Origin: Chloroflexota bacterium
Lineage (GTDB): Bacteria > Chloroflexota > Limnocylindria > Limnocylindrales > CSP1-4
Reading direction: 5' to 3'
NCBI GenBank assembly: GCA_026004015.1
Contig: BPIH01000008.1
Span: 1 to 64,000, forward strand
Length of the DNA stretch: 64,000 nt
The notes under the pieces were generated by a model. It did no database searches. It was not told where the DNA came from and saw only the letters and a program-made list of their open reading frames with translations. Each line of letters starts with the position of its first letter. Position 1 is the first letter of the stretch. This document shows, one piece after another, positions 47,324 to 55,502 of this stretch. The position numbers and the translations under genes were made by a program.

Positions 47324-48277
47324 ATGGTCGCGACGACCCTCAAGCGCTTCGCCGCCGTGCTCCTCGTCCTCTTCCTCCTCCCCGCCTCGGCGAGCGCCCA
47401 CACGAACGAGCAGATCGCCGAGACGAACGGCTTCACGGCCACCCTCCCGCTCTTCGGGACCAGCCTCACCGTCGCCGTTAGCCTCGACGACGTCGGCAAC
47501 CTCTCCTCGGTGAGCGTCACCCCGACCGGTACGTACACGGCGACCCGGAGCGGGCCCCACGACGTCCGTCTCACCTCCGCCGACGGTCAGAGCGCCGTCG
47601 TCCTGCGGGCGAAGGGTGACAAGCTCGGCGTCCGGGCGAAGGTGCCGACCCTGGCGGACCTCCTCGGGAGCGGGACCTGGACCGGCGACGTCTTCGGGAC
47701 CGGGGAGACGACGAGCGTCCCCTACACCATCGGCGACGACGGTTCCGGAAATCCCACGATCACCATCGGCAGCGTGGTCGTCCCGAGCGGGGTCGAGACG
47801 GAGGTCAAACCCACGCAGACGAAGACGTCCGACGAGGGCGTGAAGATCTCGGCGCGCGTCGTCTTCCGCTTCGACGGCGTCACGAAGTGGCTGACCATCA
47901 CCGTCGCGGTCAAGACCGGTGACGAGCCCTCGGCCCAGCTAAAGATCGAGCTGAAGGCGAAGGATCGCCAGCGGCTCGAGTCGAACCTCGCCGACCTCGT
48001 CGGCAGCCGAACCTGGTCGGGCCATCTCTGCGACGGGACACCCGTCTCCGTCGCCTACGAGGTCACGAGCGACGGCCGCGTCGTCTTCACGAGTGCGACC
48101 GGCGCGCCGGCCACGACGAAGACGACCGGCCACGGCTTCGTCGTCCGCTTCACGGACACGAAGGTGAAGGTCGCGGTCAAGCTCCAGGAGCGGGACGGCG
48201 TCTGGCGCCTCTCGGTTAAGGGCTCGACCGGCAAGTGCGGCAAGCACGAGGGGCCGACCCCGACGGTGAACTCCTGA
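47324..48277 (+). CDS. exported protein of unknown function
   Basis: The 317-residue protein starts at ATG 47324, 5 bases after a perfect AGGAGG. A cleavable signal peptide (FAAVLLVLFLLPASASAH) is followed by a Thr/Val/Gly-rich, beta-structured polypeptide. Two segments resemble each other (LADLLGSGTWTGDVFGTGETTSVPYTI and LADLVGSRTWSGHLCDGTPVSVAYEV), pointing to an internal duplication. It has two Cys near the end (HLCDG, GKCGKH) that may form a disulfide. No family is recognised. Confidence 0.7.
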   Translation: MVATTLKRFAAVLLVLFLLPASASAHTNEQIAETNGFTATLPLFGTSLTVAVSLDDVGNLSSVSVTPTGTYTATRSGPHDVRLTSADGQSAVVLRAKGDKLGVRAKVPTLADLLGSGTWTGDVFGTGETTSVPYTIGDDGSGNPTITIGSVVVPSGVETEVKPTQTKTSDEGVKISARVVFRFDGVTKWLTITVAVKTGDEPSAQLKIELKAKDRQRLESNLADLVGSRTWSGHLCDGTPVSVAYEVTSDGRVVFTSATGAPATTKTTGHGFVVRFTDTKVKVAVKLQERDGVWRLSVKGSTGKCGKHEGPTPTVNS

Positions 48278-48981
48278 TCGTTCGAATCTCGACCCGCCGG
48301 GCTCGCTCGCGGGCCTGCTCGTTCGCCCTCGCCGTCGGCGTGACGGCGGTCGCGCTCGCCGGATGCGGCGGTGGGGGCGGCGGCGGCCCGTCGGTGTCGA
48401 GCACGGCACTCCCATCCCCGCCGACGGCCGGCGCGGGCAGCTTCGGGTCCAGCCCGAGGCCGTCCCCGCCGGCCTCGGCGTCCCTCGCGCCCGAGGCGAT
48501 CCTCGGGTCGGTCCTCGACCGGCTCGCGACGACCGGCTACGCGGTCGAGGCGACGGTCGTCGTCGGCGACGTCGTGGCGACCCGGGCGACGGGACGGGGG
48601 GTCGGCACGGCGGTCGAGCTGACCATCGAGGCGGGCGACACAGCGGTCACGTACCGCCAGATCGGGGCCCGGACCTGGGTCCGCGACGCGGGCGGGTGGC
48701 GGGAGCTCGAGCAGCCGGCCGGCTCGATCGATCCCCTCGCCCAGCTTCGCCGACCCGTCGCCGTCGAGGTCGGCGCCGTCGGCGGCGAGACGGTCCTCGC
48801 CGCCCGGTATCCGGGAACGGAGCTCGGCCTCGACGTCGAGGTCGTTCCGGTCGAGATCCGGATCGCCGCCGACGGGACCGTCCTCGTCCGGTACGCGACG
48901 ACCGTCGGAGGACGAGCCGCGAGCTCGGAGACGCGGTTCACTCCGGCCCCGAACCAGGCGCCGATCGTTCCGCCGGGCTAA
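48235..48981 (+). CDS. probable lipoprotein of unknown function
   Basis: The mature region is clear: lipoprotein signal RACSFALAVGVTAVALAGC followed by a Gly run, a Ser/Pro linker and a domain like LppX/LprG substrate-binding lipoproteins (ILGSVLDRLATTGYAVEATVVVGD, WREL-EQPAG, DVEVVPVEIRIAADGTVLVRYAT). GTG 48235 is the only usual start in frame and overlaps the previous gene by 43 bases, giving a 27-residue n-region. A non-standard CTG at 48274 right at the previous stop is the alternative. Confidence 0.6.
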   Translation: MRQARGADPDGELLIVRISTRRARSRACSFALAVGVTAVALAGCGGGGGGGPSVSSTALPSPPTAGAGSFGSSPRPSPPASASLAPEAILGSVLDRLATTGYAVEATVVVGDVVATRATGRGVGTAVELTIEAGDTAVTYRQIGARTWVRDAGGWRELEQPAGSIDPLAQLRRPVAVEVGAVGGETVLAARYPGTELGLDVEVVPVEIRIAADGTVLVRYATTVGGRAASSETRFTPAPNQAPIVPPG

Positions 48982-48992
48982 CGGTCGCGCAG

Positions 48993-49016
48993 CTGTCATG
49001 TCATTTGACAGGACAG
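48993..49016. promoter_or_regulatory. NiaR operator
   Basis: CTGTCATGTCA (48993-49003) and TGACAGGACAG (49006-49016) form 11-base inverted arms with one mismatch and a TT spacer. It overlaps the -35 TTGACA of the promoter for niaR, which encodes the NAD-synthesis repressor, so autoregulation of the niaR-nadBCA operon by niacin is likely. Confidence 0.75.
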
Positions 49017-49033
49017 CCTCGCCCCGGTAGCGT
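49005..49033 (+). promoter_or_regulatory. promoter of niaR-nadBCA
   Basis: TTGACA (49005-49010), 17 bases, TAGCGT (49028-49033). GTG 49041 is 7 bases further on, with GAGGAG between. Confidence 0.65.
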
Positions 49034-49040
49034 GAGGAGC

Positions 49041-49646
49041 GTGGCTCCGCCCGATCTCGCCGCCCGACCAACCTTCGGTCCACGAGCACCGAGCGTCGCG
49101 GTTCCTCCCACCCAGGCCTCGGGCGAAGCCCTCGGCGCTCGGCGAGCCGCCATTCTCGAGCGGCTCGGGGCGACCGACCGTCCGATCCCCGGCGATCTCC
49201 TCGCCCGCGAGCTCGGGGTCAGCCGCCAGGCGATCGTCCACGACGTCGCCGTGCTGCGGGCGGCCGGACAGCCGATCGTCGCGACGGTCCGAGGCTACCT
49301 CCTCCTTCGACCCTCGGCGACGGACGTCGTCCGGGCCGTCGTCGCGGTCCGCCACGGGCCGGCGGAGGCCGAGGCCGAGCTGACCGCCCTCGTCGACCTC
49401 GGGGTCCGGGTCGTCGACGTCGTCGTCGAGCATCCCGTCTACGGCGAGCTGCGGGCCGAGCTCCACATCGAATCGCGGGCCGACGTCGCGGCCTGGGCCG
49501 AGGCGACCCGGCGGTCCGGGGCCCACCTCCTCTCCGAGCTCACCGACGGCGTCCACCTCCACACCATCGAGGCCGCGTCGGAGGACCGCCTCGACGCGGC
49601 CCGGGCCGCCCTCCGGGGCCGGGGTCTCCTCGCCGAGGGTTCGTGA
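49041..49646 (+). CDS. niaR: transcriptional repressor NiaR (HTH-3H)
   Basis: The protein has 201 residues. An N-terminal helix-turn-helix (RRAAILERLGATDRPIPGDLLARELGVSRQAIVHDVAVLRAAG) is followed by the niacin-binding 3H domain. Its conserved His residues are visible in VAVRHGP, VVEHPVYGEL and DGVHLHTIE. NiaR represses NAD biosynthesis genes when nicotinate is available. It starts GTG 49041 and overlaps nadB by 4 bases, so the repressor heads the operon it controls. Confidence 0.92.
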   Translation: MAPPDLAARPTFGPRAPSVAVPPTQASGEALGARRAAILERLGATDRPIPGDLLARELGVSRQAIVHDVAVLRAAGQPIVATVRGYLLLRPSATDVVRAVVAVRHGPAEAEAELTALVDLGVRVVDVVVEHPVYGELRAELHIESRADVAAWAEATRRSGAHLLSELTDGVHLHTIEAASEDRLDAARAALRGRGLLAEGS

Positions 49647-51064
49647 TGCCGGAACCCCGATTGGCTGAGCCACGTCCCGATCTCGTCGTCGTTGGGGCCG
49701 GCGTTGCCGGGCTCACGGCCGCCCTCGCCGCGGCCGAGGCCGGGGCCCGGGTCCTCGTCGTTGCCGCCGAGCGGCCGACGGCCTCGGCGAGCGCCCTCGC
49801 CCAGGGCGGGGTCGCCGCGGCGACCGGTCCAGACGACGCCCCGGAGCTCCACGCGGCCGACACCGAGGCGGCCGGGCGGGGCCTCTGCCGGCCGAGCGCC
49901 GTCGCGGTCCTCGTCGAGGAGGTGCCGGCTCGGCTTGCCGAGCTCCGGGCTCGGGGCGTCCCCTTCGACCCGGAGCCCGGCCTCGAGGGCGGTCACCGGC
50001 GGCGGCGGATCCACCACGTCCGCGGCGCCGACACCGGGGCCGCCATCGTCGCCGTCCTGGCGGCGGCCGTCGAGCGGCACCCGGCGATCGAGGTCGCCGT
50101 CGGCGAGCGAGTCGTCGACCTCCGGCCGGGGGAGGGTGTCGTGACCGAGCATCGCGAGGTCGAGGCACCGGCCGTCGTCCTCGCCACCGGCGGCTATGCT
50201 GCCCTCTGGGCCCGCTCGACCCACCCCGCGGGCTCGGTCGGGGACGGGCTCCTTCTCGCCCAGCGGGCCGGTGCCGCCCTCGCCGACCTCGAGTTCGTCC
50301 AGTTCCACCCGACGGTCCTCGTCGAATCCTCGATCCTGCTCTCCGAGGCGCTCCGGGGGGCCGGGGCCCGGCTCGTCGACCCGAGCGGCGAGCGCTTCGT
50401 CGACGAGCTCGCCCCACGCGACGTCGTGGCCCGGGCGGTGGCGGCCCGGGGGACGGTGCTTCTCGATCTCCGGCCGGTGCCGCGGGAGCGGTTCCCGGGC
50501 CTCATGGCGCGCCTCGAAGCCGCCGGGCACGACCCGGCCCACGAGCCGATCCCGATCGCCCCGGCGGCCCACTTCTCGATCGGCGGGATCGTCACCGACC
50601 TCGAGGGCCGGACGGGCGTGCCCGGTCTTTATGCGGCCGGGGAGTGCGCCGCAACGGGGCTCCACGGGGCGAACCGGCTCGCCTCGAACTCCCTCGCCGA
50701 GTGCCTCGTCTTCGGGCGGCGGGCGGCCCTCGCGGCCCTCGAGGACGCCGGACGGCCGTCGCCATCGACCGCCGTCCCTCGGTTGGCCGGCGAGGCGCTC
50801 CCGCCACTGCCGCCGCCCCCCGACGCCGACCTGCGGGCCGCCGTCTGGGCAGGGGCCGGGATCGTTCGCGACGCCGACGGCCTTCGCGCGCTCCTCGACG
50901 CGGATCACCCGCTCGTCCGGCTCGTCGCGGCCGCGGCGCTCGCCCGTCGCGAATCGCGGGGTTGCCACGTCCGGGCCGACGCCCCGGAGCCGGACCCGGC
51001 CTTCGACCGGCGGCATGTCGTCGTCGCCCCGGACGGCGCGCTTCGGGTGGAGGAGTGGCGGTGA
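49643..51064 (+). CDS. nadB: L-aspartate oxidase
   Basis: This FAD enzyme oxidises aspartate to iminoaspartate for quinolinate synthesis. GTG 49643 overlaps niaR (ATG 49646 also possible). FAD motif LVVVGAGVAGLTAALAAAEAG; LAQGGVAAA; HHVRGADTGAAI; VVLATGGYAALWA; EFVQFHPTVLV; ALRGAGARLVDPSGERF; HFSIGGIVTDLEGRTGVPGLYAAGECAATGLHGANRLASNSLAECLVFG. About 473 residues, a little shorter than E. coli NadB because the C-terminal helical domain is reduced. Confidence 0.94.
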   Translation: MMPEPRLAEPRPDLVVVGAGVAGLTAALAAAEAGARVLVVAAERPTASASALAQGGVAAATGPDDAPELHAADTEAAGRGLCRPSAVAVLVEEVPARLAELRARGVPFDPEPGLEGGHRRRRIHHVRGADTGAAIVAVLAAAVERHPAIEVAVGERVVDLRPGEGVVTEHREVEAPAVVLATGGYAALWARSTHPAGSVGDGLLLAQRAGAALADLEFVQFHPTVLVESSILLSEALRGAGARLVDPSGERFVDELAPRDVVARAVAARGTVLLDLRPVPRERFPGLMARLEAAGHDPAHEPIPIAPAAHFSIGGIVTDLEGRTGVPGLYAAGECAATGLHGANRLASNSLAECLVFGRRAALAALEDAGRPSPSTAVPRLAGEALPPLPPPPDADLRAAVWAGAGIVRDADGLRALLDADHPLVRLVAAAALARRESRGCHVRADAPEPDPAFDRRHVVVAPDGALRVEEWR

Positions 51065-51934
51065 GCGCGGCGGCCGTGGCGCTCCGCTCCGGACGACCTC
51101 GAGGCGCTCGACGCCGGCGATCGCGGCCTGGCTCGCCGAGGATGTCGGGTCCGGGGACGTCACGAGCGAGGCGGTCGTCCCGGCCGAGGCGCGCTGTCGG
51201 GCCGAGATCCGGCTCGAAGAACGGGGCGTCGTCTGCGGTCTCGCCGTCGCCCGGCGGGTCTTCACCGCCCTCGATCCGGCCCTGGAGTGGACCGAGCTCG
51301 TCGGCGACGGCACGCTCGCCGAGCCCGGTTCGATCGCCGTCCTCGCCGGGCGGGCCCGGGCGATCCTCGCCGGCGAGCGGCTCGCCCTCAACCTCCTCGG
51401 GCGCCTCTCGGGGATCGCGACCCGGACCCGGGCCTTCGTCGACGCCGTGGCGGGCGCCGGGACGCTCATCCTCGACACCCGCAAGACGACCCCGGGGCTG
51501 CGGGCCCTCGAGAAGTGGGCGGTCCGCTGCGGCGGGGGAACGAACCACCGCTTCGGGCTCTTCGACGCGATCCTCATCAAGGACACGCATCGCCGCCTCG
51601 CCGGCGGGGTCGGAGCGGCCGTCCGAGCCGCCCTCGCCACGGGCCTGCCGGTCGAGGTCGAATGCGAGACCCTCGCCGAGGTCGGTGAGGCGCTCGCCGC
51701 CGGGGCGCCGCGGATCCTCCTCGACAACATGCCGCTCGCGGAGTCCGCCAAGCGGTCGAGCTCGTCGGCGGCCGGGCCTGGCTGGAGGCCTCGGGCGGGG
51801 TGACCCTCGAGTCGGTCCGGGCGATCGCCGAGACCGGGGTCGACGCGATCTCGGTCGGGTCGTTGACGCACGGCGCCCGCTCGCTCGGGGTCTCGCTCGA
51901 GGTCGTCGATGTCGGATCGGGGGGCGGCCGATGA
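51061..51934 (+). CDS. nadC: nicotinate-nucleotide diphosphorylase (carboxylating), frameshifted
   Basis: It converts quinolinate and PRPP to nicotinate mononucleotide. GTG 51061 overlaps nadB; the first 15 codons need two one-base corrections (near 51091 and 51110) to reach AIAAWLAEDVGSGDVTSEAV. The core is intact: GERLALNLLGRLSGIATRTRAFV, LILDTRKTTPGLRALEKWAVRCGGGTNHRFGLFDAILIKDTH, VEVECETLAEVGEAL, RILLDNMPL. One missing base near 51741 leads to ELVGGRAWLEASGGVTLESVRAIAETGVDAISVGSLTH. Restored, it ends at 51934, overlapping nadA. Confidence 0.9.
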
Positions 51935-52944
51935 CGAACCAGGCCGGGCGCCCGGGGGCGACGCCGGGTGCTGCCGGGTCGGCGGTCGACGCGCCGCACG
52001 CCGAGGACGTCACCGAGGACGTCACCGAGCTCGCCGCCGAGGTTCGGGACCTCGCCCGGGAGCGCAACGCCGTCATCCTCGCCCACCACTACCAGCGCCC
52101 CGAGGTGCAGGACGTCGCCGACTACGTCGGTGATTCCCTCGGGCTCGCGCGCCGGGCGGCGGCCTCCGGGGCGCCGGTCATCGTCTTCTGCGGGGTCCAC
52201 TTCATGGCCGAGACAGCGGCGATCCTTTGTCCTGAGGCGACGGTCATCCTGCCCGACCTGGAGGCCGGCTGCTCCCTCGCCGCCTCGGTCGACGGGGCGG
52301 CGGTCCGGGCCTGGAAGGCCGAGCATCCGGACGCGGTCGTCGTGAGCTACGTGAACACGAGCGCCGAGGTGAAGGCCGAGTCGGACTACTGCTGCACCTC
52401 GAGCAACGCCCGGGCCGTCATCGAGGCGATCCCGCCGGACCGGGAGATCCTCTTCCTCCCCGATCTGTTCCTGGGTCTCTGGCTCGAGCGGGTGACCGGC
52501 CGGCGCCTCCATCTGTGGCCGGGGGAGTGCCACGTTCACGCCGGGATCCGGCCCGAGGATGTCGACCGGGTGACGCGAAGCGAGCCGGACGCTGCCCTCC
52601 TCGTCCATCCCGAGTGCGGCTGCACGAGCCAGGCGCTCGCCTTCGCCAACGAGCGGACCCACGTCCTCTCGACGCAGGGGATGATCGAGTTCGCCCGCCG
52701 CACCGGCGCTCGACGGCTTCACGTCGCGACGGAGGTGGGGATCCTCTACGGGCTCCGGCGGGCGGCCCCCGGGACGGAGTTCGTCCCGATCCGGGACGAT
52801 GCGGTCTGCGGCTACATGAAGCGGATCACGCTACCGAAGGTCCGCGACGCCCTCCGAGCCGGCGGCCCGGTCGTGCGGGTCGCGCCCGATGTCGCCGCCC
52901 GGGCCCGGCGGGCGATCGAGAGGATGGTCGCCATCGGCGGTTGA
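51931..52944 (+). CDS. nadA: quinolinate synthase
   Basis: It condenses iminoaspartate with dihydroxyacetone phosphate on a [4Fe-4S] cluster. The 337-residue protein shows VILAHHYQRPEVQDVADYVGDSLGLAR, FCGVHFMAETA, LPDLEAGCSLA (C114), YVNTSAEVKAESDYCCTSSNA, WPGECHVHAG (C200), HPECGCTSQ, LSTQGMIEF, ATEVGILYGL and AVCGYMKRITLPKV (C293). C114, C200 and C293 are the likely cluster ligands. ATG 51931 overlaps nadC. It ends the niaR-nadB-nadC-nadA operon. Confidence 0.95.
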   Translation: MTNQAGRPGATPGAAGSAVDAPHAEDVTEDVTELAAEVRDLARERNAVILAHHYQRPEVQDVADYVGDSLGLARRAAASGAPVIVFCGVHFMAETAAILCPEATVILPDLEAGCSLAASVDGAAVRAWKAEHPDAVVVSYVNTSAEVKAESDYCCTSSNARAVIEAIPPDREILFLPDLFLGLWLERVTGRRLHLWPGECHVHAGIRPEDVDRVTRSEPDAALLVHPECGCTSQALAFANERTHVLSTQGMIEFARRTGARRLHVATEVGILYGLRRAAPGTEFVPIRDDAVCGYMKRITLPKVRDALRAGGPVVRVAPDVAARARRAIERMVAIGG

Positions 52945-53327
52945 GAGGGCGCCGGGGCGGCGCGGCTGCGCTCCTCGCCCGTGACGCCCCAGCCGGACAC
53001 TTGCCGTCCCGGGCGGTTCCCGGTCCACGCCGTGACGCCTCAACTGGACACTTGCCGTCCCGGGCGGTTGCGCCTGCCGCCCATGACGCCCCAGCTTGAC
53101 AACAGGTCGTCCGGCCGGCGCGACACCGCCAAGTGTCCAGCCACGCCGTCACGAACGGTGGCTGACAGCGCCGTCCTCGCCAAGTGTCCAGCCACGCCGT
53201 CACGGGCCGCGCGGAGGGGCAGAAGGTACGAGGCTCAAGAGCCCCGCGAGGTCTAGCCAGGCGGCCGGTCGCGTGGCAGACTAGCGCTCCCGATCCGAAG
53301 GAACGGCAAGCGAGGCCGAACCACGAC
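52945..53327 (+). other. intergenic region after nadA dominated by a 51-bp repeat array
   Basis: No gene is supported in this 383-base gap. Open frames on both strands here only translate the repeats. The bulk is the array at 52981-53203; the rest precedes the GH15 gene. Confidence 0.6.
52981..53203. repeat. 51-bp-period repeat array with copies in both orientations
   Basis: The motif GTGACGCC-N6-GGACACTTGCCG starts at 52981 and 53032, and a decayed copy (ATGACGCC...TTGACAACAGG) starts at 53083, each exactly 51 bases apart. The first two copies also share the following CCGGGCGGTT-type sequence. Two inverted copies (CGCCAAGTGTCCAGCCACGCC...GTCAC) cover about 53127-53152 and 53178-53203, again 51 bases apart. 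The whole is an inverted array around about 53118 (CCGGCCGG). Confidence 0.85.
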
Positions 53328-55472
53328 ATGGTCGCTCCGACGTCCAACGAACGCCCCACCGCCTCGCCCCCGTCGGCCGAGCCTGCCACCCGCGGCGATG
53401 CCGCCGTGGAGGCGCCCCGTCGGGCGCCCGACGCTGCCCCGCCGGCCCCCCAGCCGGCCACCCCCTTCCGAGCCGCCTCCCGACCCGGGCGCCGACCCCT
53501 CGCCGCGCCCCGACGCGTCGTCGACCGCGGTCGGTCGCCGTTCCCGCCGATCGGCGACTACGGCTTCCTCTCCGACTGCGAGGTCTCCGCCCTCGTCGCG
53601 CCGAGCGGGAACGTCGAGTGGCTCTGCCTCCCCCGGTTCGACTCCCCGAGCGTCTTCGGGGCGATCCTCGACCGCGGCGCGGGCGGCTTCCGCCTCGGCC
53701 CGGCCGATGCTCGGGTCCCGGCTGCCCGCCGTTACATCCCCGGGACCATGGTCCTCGAGACCAGCTGGGGGACCCCGACCGGCTGGATCATCGTCCGGGA
53801 CCTCCTCCTCATCGGCCCCTGGCGGGACGACGGGCGGCACCCGTACCACCGCCGCGCCCCGACCGACTACGACGCCGAACACATCCTCCTCCGGATGGTC
53901 CGCTGCGTGACCGGCCAGGTCCAGCTCGTCTTCGACTGCGAGCCGGTCTTCGACTACGGTCGCCGACCCGGCCGCTGGGAGTTCAGCGGACCCGGGTATC
54001 GGGAGGGCGTCTGCACGGCCGAGGGGAGCGACCTCCGGCTGACCCTGACGAGCGACATCAACTTCGGCTTCGAGGGGCCGAAGGCGATCGGTCGAACGCT
54101 CATGAAGGAGGGTGACGTCCGCTTCGTCGCCCTCGGCTGGGGCGACGTGGAACCGCCCCGAACCGCCGAGGAGGCGCACCGACGCCTCGTCTGGACGGCC
54201 CACCACTGGCAGCACTGGCTCGCCCGGGGCCACTTCCCCGACCACCCCTGGCGGACGTATCTCGAGCGCTCGGCCCTGACCCTCAAGGGCCTGACGTACG
54301 CCCCGACCGGGGCGATCGTTGCCGCGCCCACGACCTCCCTCCCCGAGACCCCCGGCGGCGAGCGGAACTGGGACTATCGGTACAGCTGGATCCGCGATTC
54401 CACCCTCGCCCTCTGGGGCCTCTATCGACTCGGCTTCGACTGGGAGGCGAACGACTACTTCTCCTTCGTCGCCGACGTCGCCGGCGGCGACGCCGACCTC
54501 CAGGTCATGTACGGCGTCGGCGGGGAGCGGGAGCTCGAGGAGGCGACCCTCGACCACCTCCATGGCTACGAGGGCGCTCGACCGGTCCGGATCGGCAACG
54601 CAGCCTACCGCCAGCGCCAGCACGACATCTGGGGCGCGATCCTCGAGTCGTTCTACCTTCACACGACGTCCCGCGACAGCCTCGACGAACGGATCTGGCC
54701 GATCCTCGTCCGGCAGGTCGAAGCCGCCGCCCGCCACTGGCGCGAACCCGACCGCGGGATCTGGGAGGTCCGGGGCGAGCCCCGGCACTTCACCTCGTCG
54801 AAGATCATGTGCTGGGTCGCCCTCGACCGCGGGGCCCGCCTCGCCCGGCTCCGCGACGAACACGACCTCGCCGCCCGCTGGCAGGCGATCGCCGACGAGA
54901 TCCACGCCGACGTCTGTGCGAACGCCGTCGACGAGCGCGGCGTCTTCACCCAGCACTACGACACGACCGCCCTCGACGCCTCGGTCCTCCTTGCCGTCCT
55001 GTTTGATTTCCTGCCGCCGGAGGATCCACGGATCCGGGCGACGGTCTTCGCCATCTGCGAGGAGCTGACCGAGAACGACCTCGTCCTCCGATATCGACCC
55101 GAAACCACCGACGACGGGCTGACCGGGCGGGAGGGGACCTTCACGATCTGCTCGTTCTGGCTCGTCTCCGCCCTCGTCGCCATCGGGGAGCTCGAGCGGG
55201 CGCGCCGCCTCTGCGAGAAGCTCCTCGCCCACGCCAGCCCCCTCGACCTCTACGGCGAGGAGCTCGACCCCCACTCCGGGCGCCATCTCGGGAACTTCCC
55301 GCAGGCCTTCACCCACCTCGCCCTCATCCGGGCGGTCATGGACGTCATCGAGGCGGAGGAGGCGGCGGCCGAGGACGACGGCCCGAGGACGTCGCCCGGA
55401 GGCTCGGGTGCTCCCGGCGCGGGCGGCCGGCCCGAACACGACCCGAACGGGACGGCCGACGCCGGCGGGTGA
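53328..55472 (+). CDS. glycoside hydrolase family 15 protein (glucoamylase/trehalase-like)
   Basis: The protein has 714 residues from ATG 53328, with a disordered Pro/Ala N-terminus of about 70 residues. It then carries the bacterial GH15 N-terminal domain (IGDYGFLSDCEVSALVAPSGNVEWLCLPRFDSPSVF) and the (alpha/alpha)6 barrel (GGERNWDYRYSWIRDSTLALWGLYRLGF; QNDIWG-like QHDIWGAILESFYLH; GIWEVRGEPRHFTSSKIMCWVALDRG with the likely catalytic Glu; GNFPQAFTHLALIRA). This matches the trehalase/glucoamylase-like group common in actinobacteria. No signal peptide, so it acts on cytoplasmic alpha-glucan or trehalose. Confidence 0.9.
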   Translation: MVAPTSNERPTASPPSAEPATRGDAAVEAPRRAPDAAPPAPQPATPFRAASRPGRRPLAAPRRVVDRGRSPFPPIGDYGFLSDCEVSALVAPSGNVEWLCLPRFDSPSVFGAILDRGAGGFRLGPADARVPAARRYIPGTMVLETSWGTPTGWIIVRDLLLIGPWRDDGRHPYHRRAPTDYDAEHILLRMVRCVTGQVQLVFDCEPVFDYGRRPGRWEFSGPGYREGVCTAEGSDLRLTLTSDINFGFEGPKAIGRTLMKEGDVRFVALGWGDVEPPRTAEEAHRRLVWTAHHWQHWLARGHFPDHPWRTYLERSALTLKGLTYAPTGAIVAAPTTSLPETPGGERNWDYRYSWIRDSTLALWGLYRLGFDWEANDYFSFVADVAGGDADLQVMYGVGGERELEEATLDHLHGYEGARPVRIGNAAYRQRQHDIWGAILESFYLHTTSRDSLDERIWPILVRQVEAAARHWREPDRGIWEVRGEPRHFTSSKIMCWVALDRGARLARLRDEHDLAARWQAIADEIHADVCANAVDERGVFTQHYDTTALDASVLLAVLFDFLPPEDPRIRATVFAICEELTENDLVLRYRPETTDDGLTGREGTFTICSFWLVSALVAIGELERARRLCEKLLAHASPLDLYGEELDPHSGRHLGNFPQAFTHLALIRAVMDVIEAEEAAAEDDGPRTSPGGSGAPGAGGRPEHDPNGTADAGG

Positions 55473-55502
55473 GCGGAGCCGACGAGGGAGGTGGCCGCGG
55501 CC

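Noticed and set aside
52981-53203. CRISPR array
   Set aside because: Copies are in both orientations, intervals between them are not unique spacers, and there is no cas gene.
52981-53256. A 91-codon frame across the 51-bp repeats as a repeat protein
   Set aside because: Frames on both strands are equally open because the period is a multiple of three. No start signal or flanking conserved domain supports a gene.
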